DNA of 64,000 bases from NCBI GenBank assembly GCA_963781555.1, contig CAWAGB010000005.1:1-64000 (forward strand). The letters run 5' to 3'. This stretch comes from JAICQM01 sp963781555. GTDB taxonomy: Bacteria; Chloroflexota; Limnocylindria; QHBO01. The position numbers and the translations under genes are program-made. This document shows positions 8,270 through 17,691 of this stretch, in pieces; within the stretch, counting starts at the first letter, position 1; each line of letters begins with the position of its first letter. The notes under the pieces were generated by a model, which did no database searches, had not been told where the DNA came from, and saw only the letters and a program-made list of their open reading frames with translations.

Positions 8270-8416
8270 ATGCTTTGGACCATCTTGGTCATCCTGCTCG
8301 TCCTCTGGCTGCTCGGCTTCCTGACGAGCGTCGGCGGCGGTCTGATCCACATCCTCCTCGTGATCGCGCTGATCGTGTTCGTCGTCCAGCTGCTGAGCGG
8401 GCGCCGGGTAGCCTGA
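8270..8416 (+). CDS. lmo0937-family small membrane protein
   Basis: A 48-residue protein starting MLWTILVILLVLWLLGF, with a central GGGLIHILLV turn and a basic end (SGRRVA). This is the typical make-up of the widespread lmo0937-like family of two-helix membrane peptides of unknown function. GACAGGAG precedes the ATG at good spacing. It stands apart from the upstream small genes by a 108-bp gap and is followed by a GC-rich hairpin. Confidence 0.75.
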   Translation: MLWTILVILLVLWLLGFLTSVGGGLIHILLVIALIVFVVQLLSGRRVA

Positions 8417-8445
8417 CGCTGACCTGAGGGGGCCCCACAACCACG

Positions 8446-8480
8446 CGCCCCGTTTCGGCCACGTGTCGAGGCGGGGCGTT
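8446..8480 (+). terminator. candidate terminator hairpin
   Basis: CGCCCCG (8446-8452) pairs with CGGGGCG (8472-8478) around a 19-nt loop, followed by TT. The U-run is weak, so it may only stabilise the mRNA end of the lmo0937-like gene. Confidence 0.4.
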
Positions 8481-8538
8481 CTGCTGCGGGCCATCCGGGA
8501 CGCGGGATCGCGACCGCCGAGCTGTCACGAGCATCGGC

Positions 8539-8544
8539 TAGGCT
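8539..8544 (+). promoter_or_regulatory. -10 box before yhaO-like gene
   Basis: TAGGCT ends 9 nt before the GTG start at 8554. No Shine-Dalgarno precedes the GTG, consistent with a leaderless message for the nuclease pair. Confidence 0.35.
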
Positions 8545-8553
8545 TGCCGGGCC

Positions 8554-9876
8554 GTGCCGTCCACCCTGCCCTTCCGGTTCCTGCACACCGGGGACCTTCA
8601 CCTCGACTCGCCGGTGATCGGCCTCCGCGGTGAGGCGACGCCGGAGATCATGGCTCTGCTGCGCGACGCAACGAGCCGGGCGTGGCGCAACGTGGTGTCC
8701 CTCGCCATCGCCGAGCGGGTCGACTTCGTCGTCGTCGCCGGTGACGTATTCGAGCGCAGCAGCCCCACCCTCCTGGGCCAGACTCGCTTCCGGGACGGTC
8801 TCGTCGAGCTGGCGGCGCACGGGATCGGCAGCTACGTGGTGCACGGCAACCACGACCCGCTCGACGGGGTCTCGTGGGCGCCATCGCTGACCTTCCCCCC
8901 GCAGGCCCATCGCTTCGGCACGGCGGCGGGCGAGTCGGTCGTCGCCACCCGCGACGGGACGCCGCTTGCAGCCATCCATGGCCGCTCGTACCCGTCCCCG
9001 GCCGTGGTCGAGAACTACGCAGCCGGCTTCCGACGCGGCGACGAGCCGTTCGCCATCGGCCTGCTGCACGCCAACGTCGGTGACCGGCCGGGCCACGGCA
9101 ACTACGCCCCGTGCTCGCTCGACGACCTGCGCGCGACGGGCATCGACTACTGGGCGCTCGGTCACATCCACCAGCCCGGGATCGTGACCGCGGATGGGAC
9201 GCTCGCCGTGTACTGCGGCAACCCGCAGGGCCGCGACCCGGGCGAGGTGGGGCCACGCGGCGCATGGCTGGTGAGCGTCGACGAGGCGGGGCGCGCGACG
9301 CCCGAGTTCCGGGCGTGCGACGTTGTCCGGTGGGCCAACGACGAGCTCGCCATCGACGGCCTCGAAACGGACGACGCGTTGCTCGCCGCGGTGCGCTCCC
9401 GCCTGGCCGATGCGGCCGATGCGTCCCCCGACCGCTCGCTGCTGTTCCGGCTGCGCCTTACCGGGCGCGGACCGATGCACGCCTCCCTCCGGCGAACCGG
9501 CTACCTGGACGATCTGCGGCGCCTGACGAACGAGGAGCTCGGCGCCGCCCCGCCGTTCGCGTGGCTCGAGTCGCTGACCGATGCCACCCGCCCCGCCATC
9601 GATGTAGCCGCTCGCCGCGCCGTCCCCGACTTCGCCGGCGATTTCCTGCGCACAGTGGAGGCGGCACGGCGAGCGGACCGCGGCACCGATCCCGCGGAGC
9701 ACGAGAGGTGGCGCGCGACCCTGGAGGCCGCCGTGCAACCCCTCTTCGATGAGTGGCCGCGCGGCCGGCGCATCCTTGCCGGAGCACGGCCCAGCGAGGC
9801 CGAGCTGTTCGGCGCCATCCTCGACGAGGCGGAGGGCATCGGGATCGACCTGCTGCTGGCCGCCGAGGAGAGCTGA
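8554..9876 (+). CDS. YhaO/SbcD-like DNA repair metallophosphoesterase
   Basis: A 440-residue nuclease subunit of the Mre11/SbcD/YhaO group. All calcineurin-type metal-binding motifs occur in order: HTGDLHLDSP (residue 11 on), VVAGDVFE, VVHGNHDPLD, GLLHANVGD and ALGHIHQPG. A C-terminal capping and partner-binding region follows. The gene for its SbcC/YhaN-like ATPase starts 3 bp downstream, so the two surely form one Mre11-Rad50-like complex. Such complexes clip DNA ends and hairpins. The GTG start fits a -10 box 9 nt upstream. Confidence 0.88.
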   Translation: MPSTLPFRFLHTGDLHLDSPVIGLRGEATPEIMALLRDATSRAWRNVVSLAIAERVDFVVVAGDVFERSSPTLLGQTRFRDGLVELAAHGIGSYVVHGNHDPLDGVSWAPSLTFPPQAHRFGTAAGESVVATRDGTPLAAIHGRSYPSPAVVENYAAGFRRGDEPFAIGLLHANVGDRPGHGNYAPCSLDDLRATGIDYWALGHIHQPGIVTADGTLAVYCGNPQGRDPGEVGPRGAWLVSVDEAGRATPEFRACDVVRWANDELAIDGLETDDALLAAVRSRLADAADASPDRSLLFRLRLTGRGPMHASLRRTGYLDDLRRLTNEELGAAPPFAWLESLTDATRPAIDVAARRAVPDFAGDFLRTVEAARRADRGTDPAEHERWRATLEAAVQPLFDEWPRGRRILAGARPSEAELFGAILDEAEGIGIDLLLAAEES

Positions 9877-9879
9877 ACC

Positions 9880-12792
9880 ATGCGCATCGAGCGCCTCGAG
9901 CTGGACGGCTTCGGGCGATTCAGCGCTGCCGGCTGGGACCTCGGTCCGGGACTGACCGTGGTGCTGGGGGCCAACGAGGCGGGCAAGACCACCCTCCTCA
10001 ACGCCATTCGCGCGCTGCTGTTCGGCTTCGAGTCCGCCCGTGGCGGGCGTGCCTGGTACCCGGCGTTCGCGGGCGGCCGTCGCGGCGGACGGCTGACGCT
10101 CGTCACGGCCGCCGGGGAGCAATGGGCGGTGGAGCGGCATGGCGACCGAGGTGGCACCGGGTCGCTGACGGTGCGCGCGCCCAGCGGCAACACCGGCGGC
10201 CAGGAGACGCTCGACCGCCTCCTGGCGGGCGTCGACCGCGAGCTCTTCACCAACGTCTTCGCCTTTGGGCTCGGGGAGCTGGAGTCGATCGGATCGCTGT
10301 CCGGCGAGGGCGTGCGCAGCCGCATCTACGGGGCGGGGAGCGGCCTGGGCGGGATGAGCGCCGCGGACCTGGAGCGGAACCTCCGCGCCCGCCAGGAGGC
10401 CGTCTTCCGGCCGCGCGGCCGGGACCAGGAGCTGAACCGCCTGGTCGCCCGGATCGAGGAGCTGCGGCAGCGAATCGCGGAGCTCGAGCAGCAGCCGGCG
10501 CGTTTCGAGGAGCTGCACCGAGAGCTCGCCGCGGTTGCGCGGGAGCGGACGCAGGTCGAGGAGGCGCGCCGTACCGCCGCCGCGGACGCGGCGCGTGCTG
10601 CACGGCTGGCGGAGGCGCAGGAGCCCGCCGCCGCCCTCAGCGCGCTGGAAGCGGAGCTCTCCGCCGGCGACGCCGCGCTCGACACCCTGCCCGCCGGCCT
10701 GGAGGCGGAGCTCACGGCAGCCGTCACGGCGGCCGAGGCTGCAGCGGCGGGAGTGGCCACCACGGATCGAGCCGTCGCGGCACTCACGGCTCGCCTCGGG
10801 GAGCTGCGCGTCGACGACGCACTCCTCGCCGCCGCCGCCGAGATCACCGCACTCGCCGACGAACGACCGCTCCAGCTCGCCCGCGACGGCGCGTATCCCG
10901 AGCTGCGTGCCACGCGCGCCACCGCCGAAGAGGAGCTCGCCGACCTGGCCCGTCGTGGCGGCGGCAGTCCCGCCTGGCTTCTTGCGCTCGACGACTCGGT
11001 GGCCGCCGTCCAGGCCACCCGTGACGCCGAGTCCCGGATCGCCGCCGCGGAGGCCGCACGGTCGGTGGTGGCGACGCGCGTCGCCACGCTCGCCCCCTCG
11101 ATCGACGCCCTCGACGAGACGCTCCTGCTCGACCCTGCCGTGGTGGCCGACCGGCGCGCCGCTCTGCGTGAGCTCGACGAGCTGCGGATCCGGGGGACAG
11201 GTGTCGATGGCGCCGGCTCTCGGCGCAACTGGCTGACGGGTGCCGCGGTCGCGGCGGCGATCCTCGTGGCGGGGGCGGTGTTGGTGACGATCGGCGTGTT
11301 GCCTCTTCCGGTGGCCGTGCCGGCGGCCGCGCTTGCCAGCCTGGTGGCGTGGCGCGTGCTGCCGTGGGAATCATCCATGGCGGACGACGTGCGCTCGCGG
11401 CTACTCGAGCGCGCGGGCCTCCCGCCGGACGCGGATGCGGCGGCCATTCGGCGCGCGGACGATGCGCTCGCCGTGGCGCAGGCATCGGATGGTCGGCGCG
11501 CATCGAGCGCCGCGAGGGCCGCGCAGCACGCGGAGGCGCAGCGCGAGCTGGCCCGGGCCGATGGGACGCTGGCGGCGGCACGGTCCGCGTGGGCGGCGTG
11601 GGTCGACGAGCGCGGCCTGCCCCACGGTGCGAGCCCCGAAGCGGCGCGCCAGGTCCTCGGCCTGGTTGCCGCGGCCCGCCGCGCCGACCAGGCGCGCCAT
11701 GCGTCCGCGGCCCGACTTGCGGCGGCGGACAAGGCATCCGCCGCCTTCGCCCGGCGGCTGGACGACCTGCTGACCCGACTGGGCCGGCCGCTGCCGACGG
11801 CGGAGCTGCGCGCGGCCACGGTCGTGGGTCTCGCGGATGCTCTCGCCTCAGCGCGCGCCGCCGCTGCCCGCTGCGCAGATCTGCGCGAGCAGCTGGATGC
11901 CGCCAACGGTGAACGCGACCCACTGGCGCAGCAGGCCGCCGCGCGACAGGCAGACCTGGACCTGCTCCTCGGCGCCCACGGCGCAACCGATGCGGCCGGA
12001 CTGCGGGCTCGGCTGGGGGCCGCGGAAGCACGCGCCGCGCTCCAGGCTCGTGCCCGCGAGCTCCGCGCTCGACTTGCCGGCATCGCCGGCGGGGAAGCGC
12101 GGGTCGCGGAGCTGCTCGCCGCGGCGGGCCGCGCGGATCCGGCGGCCCTGGACGTGGAGCGCGACGAGGCGAACCGCCGGGTCGCGGAGCTGGAGGCGCA
12201 CGGCCACGCGCTGAGCACCCGCGCGGGCGAGCTGCAGGGCGAGCTTGGCACCCTGGAGCAGAGCGTCGAGCTAGGCGAGCGGCGCCAGGAGCTGTCGATC
12301 GCCGAGGGGCGCGCGGCCGAGCTGGCGCGGGCATGGGCGGTCCGCGCGGTGGCGCTGCGGCTGCTGGAGCAGACCCGTCATCGGTACGAGCGGGAGCGCC
12401 AGCCGCGGGTCGTGCAGGACGCGACCGCCTACTTCGAACGGATCACTGGCGGCGCCTACGAGCGCATCGTGGCGGCACCGGGTGAGGCGACGGTGCGCGT
12501 CGAGCCCGCCACCGGCCCACCGCGGCTGACCGATGAGCTCAGCCGCGGCACCGCGGAGCAGCTGTACCTCGCGTTGCGCTTCGGGCTGATCGAGCAGTTC
12601 GCCCGCACCGCCGAGGCGCTCCCGGTGGTGATGGACGACATCCTCGTCAACTTCGACGCGGAGCGAGCCGCGCGAGCCGCGAGCGCCATCCGCAGCCTCG
12701 CCGAGCGTCACCAGGTCGTCTACTTCACCTGCCACCCATGGACCGCGGAGCTGCTCGATCCGGCCGGGGGTGGGACGCTCGCGCTCGACTGA
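9880..12792 (+). CDS. YhaN/SbcC-like coiled-coil SMC-family ATPase
   Basis: A 970-residue Rad50/SbcC-type ATPase. Walker A GANEAGKTTLLN is at residues 31-42. Long Ala/Arg/Glu-rich coiled-coil regions follow. The ABC signature is at the C-terminus (LSRGTAEQLYLALR) with Walker B VVMDDILVNFD. Instead of a zinc-hook CxxC, the centre (about residues 450-490) holds two hydrophobic helices around VTIGVLPLPVAV. That is typical of YhaN rather than SbcC and suggests the coiled-coil tip is in the membrane. AGGAG precedes the ATG. Its nuclease partner lies immediately upstream. Confidence 0.88.
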   Translation: MRIERLELDGFGRFSAAGWDLGPGLTVVLGANEAGKTTLLNAIRALLFGFESARGGRAWYPAFAGGRRGGRLTLVTAAGEQWAVERHGDRGGTGSLTVRAPSGNTGGQETLDRLLAGVDRELFTNVFAFGLGELESIGSLSGEGVRSRIYGAGSGLGGMSAADLERNLRARQEAVFRPRGRDQELNRLVARIEELRQRIAELEQQPARFEELHRELAAVARERTQVEEARRTAAADAARAARLAEAQEPAAALSALEAELSAGDAALDTLPAGLEAELTAAVTAAEAAAAGVATTDRAVAALTARLGELRVDDALLAAAAEITALADERPLQLARDGAYPELRATRATAEEELADLARRGGGSPAWLLALDDSVAAVQATRDAESRIAAAEAARSVVATRVATLAPSIDALDETLLLDPAVVADRRAALRELDELRIRGTGVDGAGSRRNWLTGAAVAAAILVAGAVLVTIGVLPLPVAVPAAALASLVAWRVLPWESSMADDVRSRLLERAGLPPDADAAAIRRADDALAVAQASDGRRASSAARAAQHAEAQRELARADGTLAAARSAWAAWVDERGLPHGASPEAARQVLGLVAAARRADQARHASAARLAAADKASAAFARRLDDLLTRLGRPLPTAELRAATVVGLADALASARAAAARCADLREQLDAANGERDPLAQQAAARQADLDLLLGAHGATDAAGLRARLGAAEARAALQARARELRARLAGIAGGEARVAELLAAAGRADPAALDVERDEANRRVAELEAHGHALSTRAGELQGELGTLEQSVELGERRQELSIAEGRAAELARAWAVRAVALRLLEQTRHRYERERQPRVVQDATAYFERITGGAYERIVAAPGEATVRVEPATGPPRLTDELSRGTAEQLYLALRFGLIEQFARTAEALPVVMDDILVNFDAERAARAASAIRSLAERHQVVYFTCHPWTAELLDPAGGGTLALD

Positions 12793-12826
12793 GGCGCATC
12801 GCTGGTAGCATCGGCCGCCAAGACAC

Positions 12827-13546
12827 ATGCCCACCGATCACCTGCCCACCCCTGAACGGGTCCTCGTCGTGGCTGCCCATCCGGACGACATCGAGTTCGG
12901 GGCGGCCGGCACGGTCGCGCGATGGGTGCACGAGGGCACATCGGTCCGATACCTGCTCGTCACGCGGGGCGACAAGGGGTCGGACGACCCCGACACCGAT
13001 TCCAGCGAGCTCGCTGTCGTGCGCGAGCGGGAGCAGCGCGACGCGGCCGCGGTGATCGGCGTCCAGGGCGTTGAGTTCCTCGACGAACCGGACGGCCAGG
13101 TGGAACCGGGCCTGGCCCTGCGGGAGCGCATCACGCGCGTCATCCGCAGCTTTCGGCCCGAGATCGTGATGACCCACGATCCGACGGTCCTCTTCGTCAA
13201 CAACGAGTGGGTCAACCATCCCGACCACCGGGCGGTGGGGCTGGCCACGGTAGACGCGGTCTTCCCGACGGCGCGTGATCCGCTCAACTTCCCCGACCAC
13301 CTGCGCGACGGCCTGGGGGCGTGGAAGGTCGCGGAGCTGTTCCTGTGGAGCACCAACGAGGCGAACCAGCTGGTCGACATCGGGGACTGCATTGACGCCA
13401 AGATCACCGCGCTGTCGCGCCACGCCAGCCAGTTTCGCCACTTCGAGGAAACGGCGCGCTGGGTGCGTCGCCAGGCCGAGACACTGGGCGAGCGGGCCGG
13501 CTACTCGGCCGCGGAGGGCTTTCGACGGGTGATGCTGGCCCTATGA
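12827..13546 (+). CDS. PIG-L family LmbE-like N-deacetylase
   Basis: A 239-residue zinc-dependent deacetylase. The metal motif AAHPDDIEFGAAGT (residue 16 on) and the later NHPDHRAVG give the His-Asp-His set of the family, which includes MshB, BshB and lipid GlcNAc deacetylases. A TRGDKGSDD loop and a C-terminal FRHFEETARWVRR helix are also typical. The substrate is unknown; thiol-cofactor and glycan roles are both possible. The gene overlaps the following PBP gene by 4 bases (ATGA). A TAGCAT box lies 15 nt before the ATG. Confidence 0.88.
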   Translation: MPTDHLPTPERVLVVAAHPDDIEFGAAGTVARWVHEGTSVRYLLVTRGDKGSDDPDTDSSELAVVREREQRDAAAVIGVQGVEFLDEPDGQVEPGLALRERITRVIRSFRPEIVMTHDPTVLFVNNEWVNHPDHRAVGLATVDAVFPTARDPLNFPDHLRDGLGAWKVAELFLWSTNEANQLVDIGDCIDAKITALSRHASQFRHFEETARWVRRQAETLGERAGYSAAEGFRRVMLAL

Positions 13547-15573
13547 GCCACGCTCTCCGCCGACTCCTGGCCCTCTCCGGTGGCGTGGCCCTCGTGCTGG
13601 CGGCATGCGGTCCGACCGGTCCGGAGCCCACGCCCTATCCGACGACCGCCCCCTCGCTCCCCGCGTCCGCGGCGCGCGACGTGGTGGAGCGCTTCGCGGC
13701 GGCGTGGGCGGCGGGTGACTTCGCGGCAATGCACGCGCTGCTGGCGCCCGCGGATCGGGCGGCGTGGGACGAGGCGACGTTCGCGGCCGCGTACCAGGCT
13801 CTCGCCGACGCGGTCCGCCTGACCGATGTCCGATCGCGGGCCGGCGATCCGGTGCTCACGGCCCTGCCCCCCGAGCCACGCCCGCCCGATCTGCCCCCGC
13901 CGGCGGCCGCGTCACCCGTGCCCGGCGCGTCGGGCGCACCCGCGTCGAGCCCCGCCACGCCGCGCGCGGATCCGTCGACGGTCCTCGACGGGCCGGTGCC
14001 TGGGCTCGCGGTGCCGCTGGCAATCCAGCTGGTGACCGATCGGTTCGGCACCCTGCGGCTGGCGCGCGACATCCCCGTCACCCAGGGCGCCGACGGCTGG
14101 GGAATCCGCTGGGATCCCGCCCTCATCTATCCGGAGCTCGCCGGTGACGGCACGCTGAGCGTCGCCCGCGAGCTGTCGCCGCGCGGCAGCATCCTCGGCG
14201 CCGATGGCACGGTGTGGGCCGACAACCGGGACGACGGCACGCGTGTCTACCCGCAGGAGTGGTTGGCCGGTCAGACGATCGGCTACGTGAGCGACGTGAC
14301 CGCAGAGGATCTCGAGAGGCTCGCCGCGGACGGCTACCTGGCCGGCGATGTGGTCGGACGCAGCGGGCTCGAGTACGGGGCCGAGGAGCTGCTGCGCGGC
14401 ACGCCGGGCTGGACACTGACGGCGGAGCACGAGGGCTCCGAGGGGGTGACGCTCGCCACCACCCAGATGGTCGCGGGGGCCGACATCACGATCACGCTGC
14501 GCCCCGCCCTCCAGTCGCGGGCCGAGCAGGCGCTCGCCGGCCACGGCCTCGGCGCGACAGCAGTGGTCGACCCGCACAGCGGCGACGTGTGGACGCTCGC
14601 CTCGGCGCCGGCCTTCAACCCGAACGCCATGACCCTGGGCACCACCCTGGGTGGCGCGCCCCTGGCCGCCCCCTCGGCCCAGCAGATCTCAAACAACGCG
14701 GTGCTCGGCGCCTACCCCGCGGGCTCGTCGTTCAAGCCCTTCACCCTGGCCGCCGCCTACAAGACCGGCGTCGCCGACGCGGGCACCCGGATGCCGTGCC
14801 CGGGCACGTGGACCTTCTCCGGCTTCACGTTCCACAACTACAAGGACCATTCGCTGCCGGGCAACGTCACCCTGCCCGAGGCAATGGCCTTCAGCTGCAA
14901 CACGACCTACATGCCGCTCTCGGTGCGCGTCTACGAATCGAGCCACACCGCGCTGACCGATCTCATCGCCGAGTTCGGGTTCGGATCGTTCACCGGCATC
15001 CGCCACCTGCCGGAGGAGACGGGGATCCTCCCCGATGCCGCCTACTTCGAGAAGACCGAGCGCTGGGACGGGCGGATCGTGCCGTACAACGAATTCGACC
15101 AGATCCAGCTGGCGATCGGCCAGGGGTCGTACACCGGCACGATGCTCCAGCTCGCCAGCGCCTATGCCGCGATCGGCAACGGCGGCACCCTGTGGACGCC
15201 GCGCATCGTGACCCAGGCCGTGCAGGCCGACGGCACCGTGCTCGAGCGCATCGGCCCGCACGAGACGCGCACGATCAGCCTGACGCCGGCCCAGCTGGCG
15301 CTGGTGACCGATTCCCTGGAGGCGGTCGTCAACCTGCCGTTTGGCACCGCCCACAGCGCGTTCGCCGGCTTCGGCCTGCCGGTGGCCGGAAAGAGCGGCA
15401 CCGCCGAGACCGGCACGCCGAATCCGCACGCGCTCTTCCCGGCCTTCGCGCCCGCTGTCGACCCGCGCGTGGCCATCGCGACCGTGCTCCTCTACATGCC
15501 GCTTGGGACGGGCGGGGAGAACACCGCGCCGCTGGTCAGATCCGTGCTGGCGCAGTTCTTTGCGGGCGAATGA
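13543..15573 (+). CDS. penicillin-binding transpeptidase lipoprotein with NTF2-like domain
   Basis: A 676-residue class B-like penicillin-binding protein. It begins with a lipoprotein signal whose lipobox ends LVLAACG (Cys near residue 22), so it is probably lipid-anchored outside the membrane. An NTF2-like (MecA-N-type) domain follows at about 45-150, then a proline/alanine linker and a dimerisation domain. The transpeptidase motifs are complete: PAGSSFKPF (SxxK), AFSCNTTY (SxN) and AGKSGTAETG (KSG). The role is cross-linking peptidoglycan. The layout resembles PbpA/Pbp2a-type proteins; low beta-lactam affinity is a possibility only. It is coupled to the upstream PIG-L gene. Confidence 0.9.
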   Translation: MSHALRRLLALSGGVALVLAACGPTGPEPTPYPTTAPSLPASAARDVVERFAAAWAAGDFAAMHALLAPADRAAWDEATFAAAYQALADAVRLTDVRSRAGDPVLTALPPEPRPPDLPPPAAASPVPGASGAPASSPATPRADPSTVLDGPVPGLAVPLAIQLVTDRFGTLRLARDIPVTQGADGWGIRWDPALIYPELAGDGTLSVARELSPRGSILGADGTVWADNRDDGTRVYPQEWLAGQTIGYVSDVTAEDLERLAADGYLAGDVVGRSGLEYGAEELLRGTPGWTLTAEHEGSEGVTLATTQMVAGADITITLRPALQSRAEQALAGHGLGATAVVDPHSGDVWTLASAPAFNPNAMTLGTTLGGAPLAAPSAQQISNNAVLGAYPAGSSFKPFTLAAAYKTGVADAGTRMPCPGTWTFSGFTFHNYKDHSLPGNVTLPEAMAFSCNTTYMPLSVRVYESSHTALTDLIAEFGFGSFTGIRHLPEETGILPDAAYFEKTERWDGRIVPYNEFDQIQLAIGQGSYTGTMLQLASAYAAIGNGGTLWTPRIVTQAVQADGTVLERIGPHETRTISLTPAQLALVTDSLEAVVNLPFGTAHSAFAGFGLPVAGKSGTAETGTPNPHALFPAFAPAVDPRVAIATVLLYMPLGTGGENTAPLVRSVLAQFFAGE

Positions 15574-15594
15574 GCCTCCCGCGACGGAGCCCTG

Positions 15595-15624
15595 TTGCGC
15601 AGGGGGAGCGCTGGCGGGTAGCAT
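15595..15624 (+). promoter_or_regulatory. promoter of the cytochrome bc operon
   Basis: TTGCGC (15595-15600), an 18-nt spacer and TAGCAT (15619-15624) lie between the PBP gene and the oxidoreductase gene. This implies a leader of about 85-90 nt, unusually long for this window. Confidence 0.45.
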
Positions 15625-15717
15625 CGGCCCTGCCGCACTTCATTCCCGACCAGGTCGTTCTCTCCCACGAGGACTCCCGGTGAGAATCCGCACGCGCCAG
15701 AACGCACGATCGTCAAC

Positions 15718-17691
15718 ATGATCAGCGACAACGCGATCCCGCTCAGGTTCCAGACCGCCGAGGTCGGCGTGGACTGGCTCCAGTGCAACATCGAATGCCA
15801 GGAAGGCTGCCCGGTCAACACCAATTGCCGGGGCTACCTGATGCTGGCCGCCGAGGGCCGCTTCGAAGAGGGCTACATCCTGGCCCGCGACCCGAACCCG
15901 GTGGCGGCGATCTGCGGCTACGTGTGCAGCGCCCCGTGCGAGAAGGCGTGCCGCCGCGCGGACATCGACAAGCCGCTCGCGATCCGGGCCATGAAGCGCT
16001 TCCTGGTCGACTGGCACTACGCCAACAACATGCCGGACCAGATCAGCATCGGCCCGTCGACCGGGAAGAGCATCGCGGTCATCGGTGCCGGACCGGCCGG
16101 CCTGGCAGCCGCCAAGGACCTCGCCACCTACGGCCACGAGGTGCACATCTACGAGGCGCTTCCCTCCGGCGGCGGCACGACCCTCATCGGTGTGCCGGCC
16201 TTCCGGCTGCCGCGTGATGTCATCGAGCTCGACGTGACCTACGTCGCGCGCCACGGGGTGGAGTTCCACTACAACGTCGAGATCGGTCGTGACATCACCG
16301 TCGACCAGCTGCGAGAGCGCCACGACGCGGTGGTAGTGGCGACCGGCTGCATGTTCCCGGTGGCGATGAACGTGCCCGGCGAGGAGCAGGACGGCGTGAT
16401 CTACGGCGTCGACTTCCTCAAGCGCGCCAACCTCGGCCAGGAGCAGTGGGTCGGGGAGCACGTGGTGGTCATCGGCGGCGGCTATACCGCCATGGACTCG
16501 TCGCGCACCGCGCTGCGGCTTGGCGCAAAGACGAGCACCATCGTCTACCGCCGCGGCCCGGATGAGATGGTGGTGGACGAGGAGGAGCAGCACGAGACGC
16601 GCTTCGAGGGCGTGCGCTTCGAGTACTTCGCCAGCCCGGTCGAGGTGGTGGCGGACGCCAGCGGCAAGGTCACCGGGATGCTCTTCGAGCGTACCCGCCT
16701 CGGCCCGCCGGATGCCTCCGGGCGGCGCAGCGCGGAGCCGGTGCCGGGCAGCCAGTTCCTCGTTCCATGCGACATGGTCATTCCGTGCACCAGCCAGGCG
16801 GCCGATAACAACGTGCTCGGCACCTATGGCGCGAAGCTCAACCGCCACCTCGGCGTGACCGATTCGCGGACCATCGTCGAGGGCGGCTCGACCTCCTCGT
16901 GGCGCACCCAGCCGCTCAACGGGACGACGCCCAGGCGACCGGATGGGACGCCCTACAACAGCGTCGAGTTCGGGTTCGAGAAGGGCAAGATCACCATCAA
17001 CGCGGACACCTTCGCCACCACCGCGGACGGGATCTTCGCGGTAGGGGACTTCGTCACCGGCCCAGCCACCATCATTGAGGCCGCGGGCCTCGGCCGCCGC
17101 GCCGCACGCTCCGTCGATCGCTGGCTGGCCGGCGTGCGCGGCGTGGAGCTTGAGGAGCTGCCCGTCATCAACCGCGCGACCATCACCCAGGCCCTCGAGC
17201 ACGACATGCCGGAGGGCTACGAGGCGATCCATCGCCAGGAGATCCCGATGGCGCCGCCGGAGCTGCGCCGGGACTTCACCAGTCTGGTGGAAGTGGGCTA
17301 CGACACTCGCAGCGCGGTGGCCGAGGGAAGCCGCTGCCTGCAGTGCAACCACAACATCAACATCGACGGCCCGCGCTGTATCCTGTGCGGGCTCTGCGCC
17401 GACGTCTGCCCCGAGGGCGTGATCTACATGATCGACAAGGCGCAGGTGGGCGGTGACGACCCGGAGATCGAGTTCTTCCAGTCGTGGCCGCGCGGAATCG
17501 CGATGATCATCGACGAGGAGCGCTGCATCCGGTGCAACCTCTGCGTCGAGCGGTGCCCCACCAACTGCATCACCATGGACCGCCTCGAGCTCGAGCGGTT
17601 CACGCCTGACGGAAAGGTGCTCTTGGAAAGCTACAAGGACAACGTGCTGGGACAGATCGGTCAGCAGGCTGGACCGGCGGTGCACCGATGA
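15718..17691 (+). CDS. GltD-like FAD/NAD(P) oxidoreductase with C-terminal ferredoxin domain, first gene of bc operon
   Basis: A 657-residue soluble redox protein. The N-terminus has a cysteine-rich Fer4_20-type domain (CNIECQEGCPVN, then ICGYVCSAPCEKACRR). It is followed by the glutamate-synthase-small-subunit type FAD site (VIGAGPAGLAAAKDL near residue 120) and an NAD(P) site (VVVIGGGYTAMDSSRTALR). The C-terminus carries Fe-S cysteines: CLQCNHN, CILCGLCADVCPEG and CIRCNLCVERCPTNC, that is, two [4Fe-4S] ferredoxin motifs plus extra Cys. It overlaps the cytochrome b gene by 4 bases. The arrangement suggests it feeds electrons between NAD(P)H or ferredoxin and the quinone/bc complex (inference). 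There is no glutamate synthase large subunit nearby. Confidence 0.85.
   Translation: MISDNAIPLRFQTAEVGVDWLQCNIECQEGCPVNTNCRGYLMLAAEGRFEEGYILARDPNPVAAICGYVCSAPCEKACRRADIDKPLAIRAMKRFLVDWHYANNMPDQISIGPSTGKSIAVIGAGPAGLAAAKDLATYGHEVHIYEALPSGGGTTLIGVPAFRLPRDVIELDVTYVARHGVEFHYNVEIGRDITVDQLRERHDAVVVATGCMFPVAMNVPGEEQDGVIYGVDFLKRANLGQEQWVGEHVVVIGGGYTAMDSSRTALRLGAKTSTIVYRRGPDEMVVDEEEQHETRFEGVRFEYFASPVEVVADASGKVTGMLFERTRLGPPDASGRRSAEPVPGSQFLVPCDMVIPCTSQAADNNVLGTYGAKLNRHLGVTDSRTIVEGGSTSSWRTQPLNGTTPRRPDGTPYNSVEFGFEKGKITINADTFATTADGIFAVGDFVTGPATIIEAAGLGRRAARSVDRWLAGVRGVELEELPVINRATITQALEHDMPEGYEAIHRQEIPMAPPELRRDFTSLVEVGYDTRSAVAEGSRCLQCNHNINIDGPRCILCGLCADVCPEGVIYMIDKAQVGGDDPEIEFFQSWPRGIAMIIDEERCIRCNLCVERCPTNCITMDRLELERFTPDGKVLLESYKDNVLGQIGQQAGPAVHR

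Noticed and set aside
8263..10518. Open frame of about 750 codons antisense to the yhaO-like and yhaN-like genes
   Set aside because: No motifs; the opposite strand carries all five metallophosphoesterase motifs and Walker A.
15640..17685. Long open frame (about 680 codons) antisense to the GltD-like gene
   Set aside because: A shadow of the GC-rich coding strand: His/Arg/Val/Asp-heavy composition, no family motif, and full overlap with a gene that has clear cofactor sites.
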